DNA of 54,047 nucleotides from contig NZ_CP019317.1 of assembly GCF_001969365.1 (NCBI RefSeq), positions 1-54,047 of the forward strand, in the 5' to 3' direction. Shown here piece by piece: positions 53,889 to 54,047 of the stretch (position 1 is its first letter; each line of letters begins with the position of its first letter). A program made the translations under genes and the position numbers. This DNA comes from Tateyamaria omphalii (GTDB taxonomy: Bacteria > Pseudomonadota > Alphaproteobacteria > Rhodobacterales > Rhodobacteraceae). Below the pieces are notes generated by a model. That model worked only from the letters and a program-made list of their open reading frames with translations. It did not search any database and was not told the origin of the DNA.

Positions 53889-54047
53889 TCACCCTTCATT
53901 CAAGGCACGTTCTGCGCAGGAATACAGGTCTGTCCTGTTGCGCGCCGCCGTCAGGTCAAATTCGCGCCACTTCGGATGACCGATCTTGCGATCAATCAAG
54001 AATGGCAGGCCATCAATGATCGCGCGCGTCAGCTTCTCGATTTGTTT
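53889..54047 (-). CDS. C-terminal end of an unidentified protein
   Basis: An open frame of 52 codons enters from the window edge (KQIEKLTRAIIDGLPFLIDR, then IGHPKWREFDLTAARNRTDL and YSCAERALNEG) and stops at 53889, overlapping the alternative caspase start. It is too short to identify and probably belongs to the same operon as the caspase module. Confidence 0.5.
   Translation of the reverse strand, partial: KQIEKLTRAIIDGLPFLIDRKIGHPKWREFDLTAARNRTDLYSCAERALNEG

Noticed and set aside
1..54047. CRISPR arrays, tRNA, rRNA or insertion sequences
   Set aside because: No repeat-spacer pattern, no cloverleaf and no transposase or terminal inverted repeats were recognised by reading. A dedicated search was not possible.

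Overview
The window looks like part of an extrachromosomal replicon (plasmid or chromid) of an alphaproteobacterium, most likely a member of the Rhodobacterales/Roseobacter group. The main evidence is a repABC replication-partition module at 20.5-24.3 kb. It has a GTTNNNNGCNNNNAAC partition palindrome upstream of repA, a near-identical copy inside repB, and a small antisense RNA between repB and repC. The codon use and high GC content look alphaproteobacterial by eye; no composition was computed.

Layout. (1) 0-5.6 kb: a TRAP-TAXI-type binding protein, small secreted proteins, a DUF4384 protein, an OmpA-like protein and a caspase-like (C14) peptidase with a peptidoglycan-binding-like tail. (2) 5.7-18.6 kb, minus strand: an alginate-type exopolysaccharide operon in the order algD, alg8, alg44, algA-like, algG-like, a short helical-repeat gene, algX-like, a very large algK-like gene and algL-like. 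The polymerase and the precursor enzymes keep their motifs. Several modification or regulatory proteins appear to have lost textbook catalytic or ligand residues, so the polymer or its regulation may differ from Pseudomonas alginate. A polysaccharide-lyase-like lipoprotein diverges from algD. (3) 20-24.3 kb: repABC. (4) 24.4-35.7 kb: a nearly complete type II secretion system (gspC-M plus the prepilin peptidase gspO) with a TPR lipoprotein inserted on the opposite strand. (5) 35.7-45.6 kb: probable exported proteins. These are two Sel1-repeat proteins, a small secreted protein, a peptidase-S74 protein, a membrane permease fused to FG-GAP and ASPIC/UnbV domains, and three tandem phage-tail-collar-domain proteins, each with a Sec signal peptide. 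(6) 45.6-50.4 kb: a carbamoyltransferase, an SGNH hydrolase, a sulfotransferase and a Phd/PIN toxin-antitoxin pair. (7) 50.6-54 kb: a second caspase-like module with two unknown envelope proteins.

Together the window reads as a cell-surface and export replicon: synthesis and possible trimming of a polysaccharide, a secretion machine, and a set of exported, phage-derived or repeat-rich surface proteins. Links between these modules are inferred from proximity.

Five genes (the TAXI protein, both caspases, algX and repC) are interrupted by single-base indels, while the protein sequence continues cleanly in the next frame. Most are a missing base, often in a G run. RepC should be essential here, so assembly or sequencing error is more likely than decay for at least some of them. 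No tRNA, rRNA, CRISPR array or insertion sequence was recognised.
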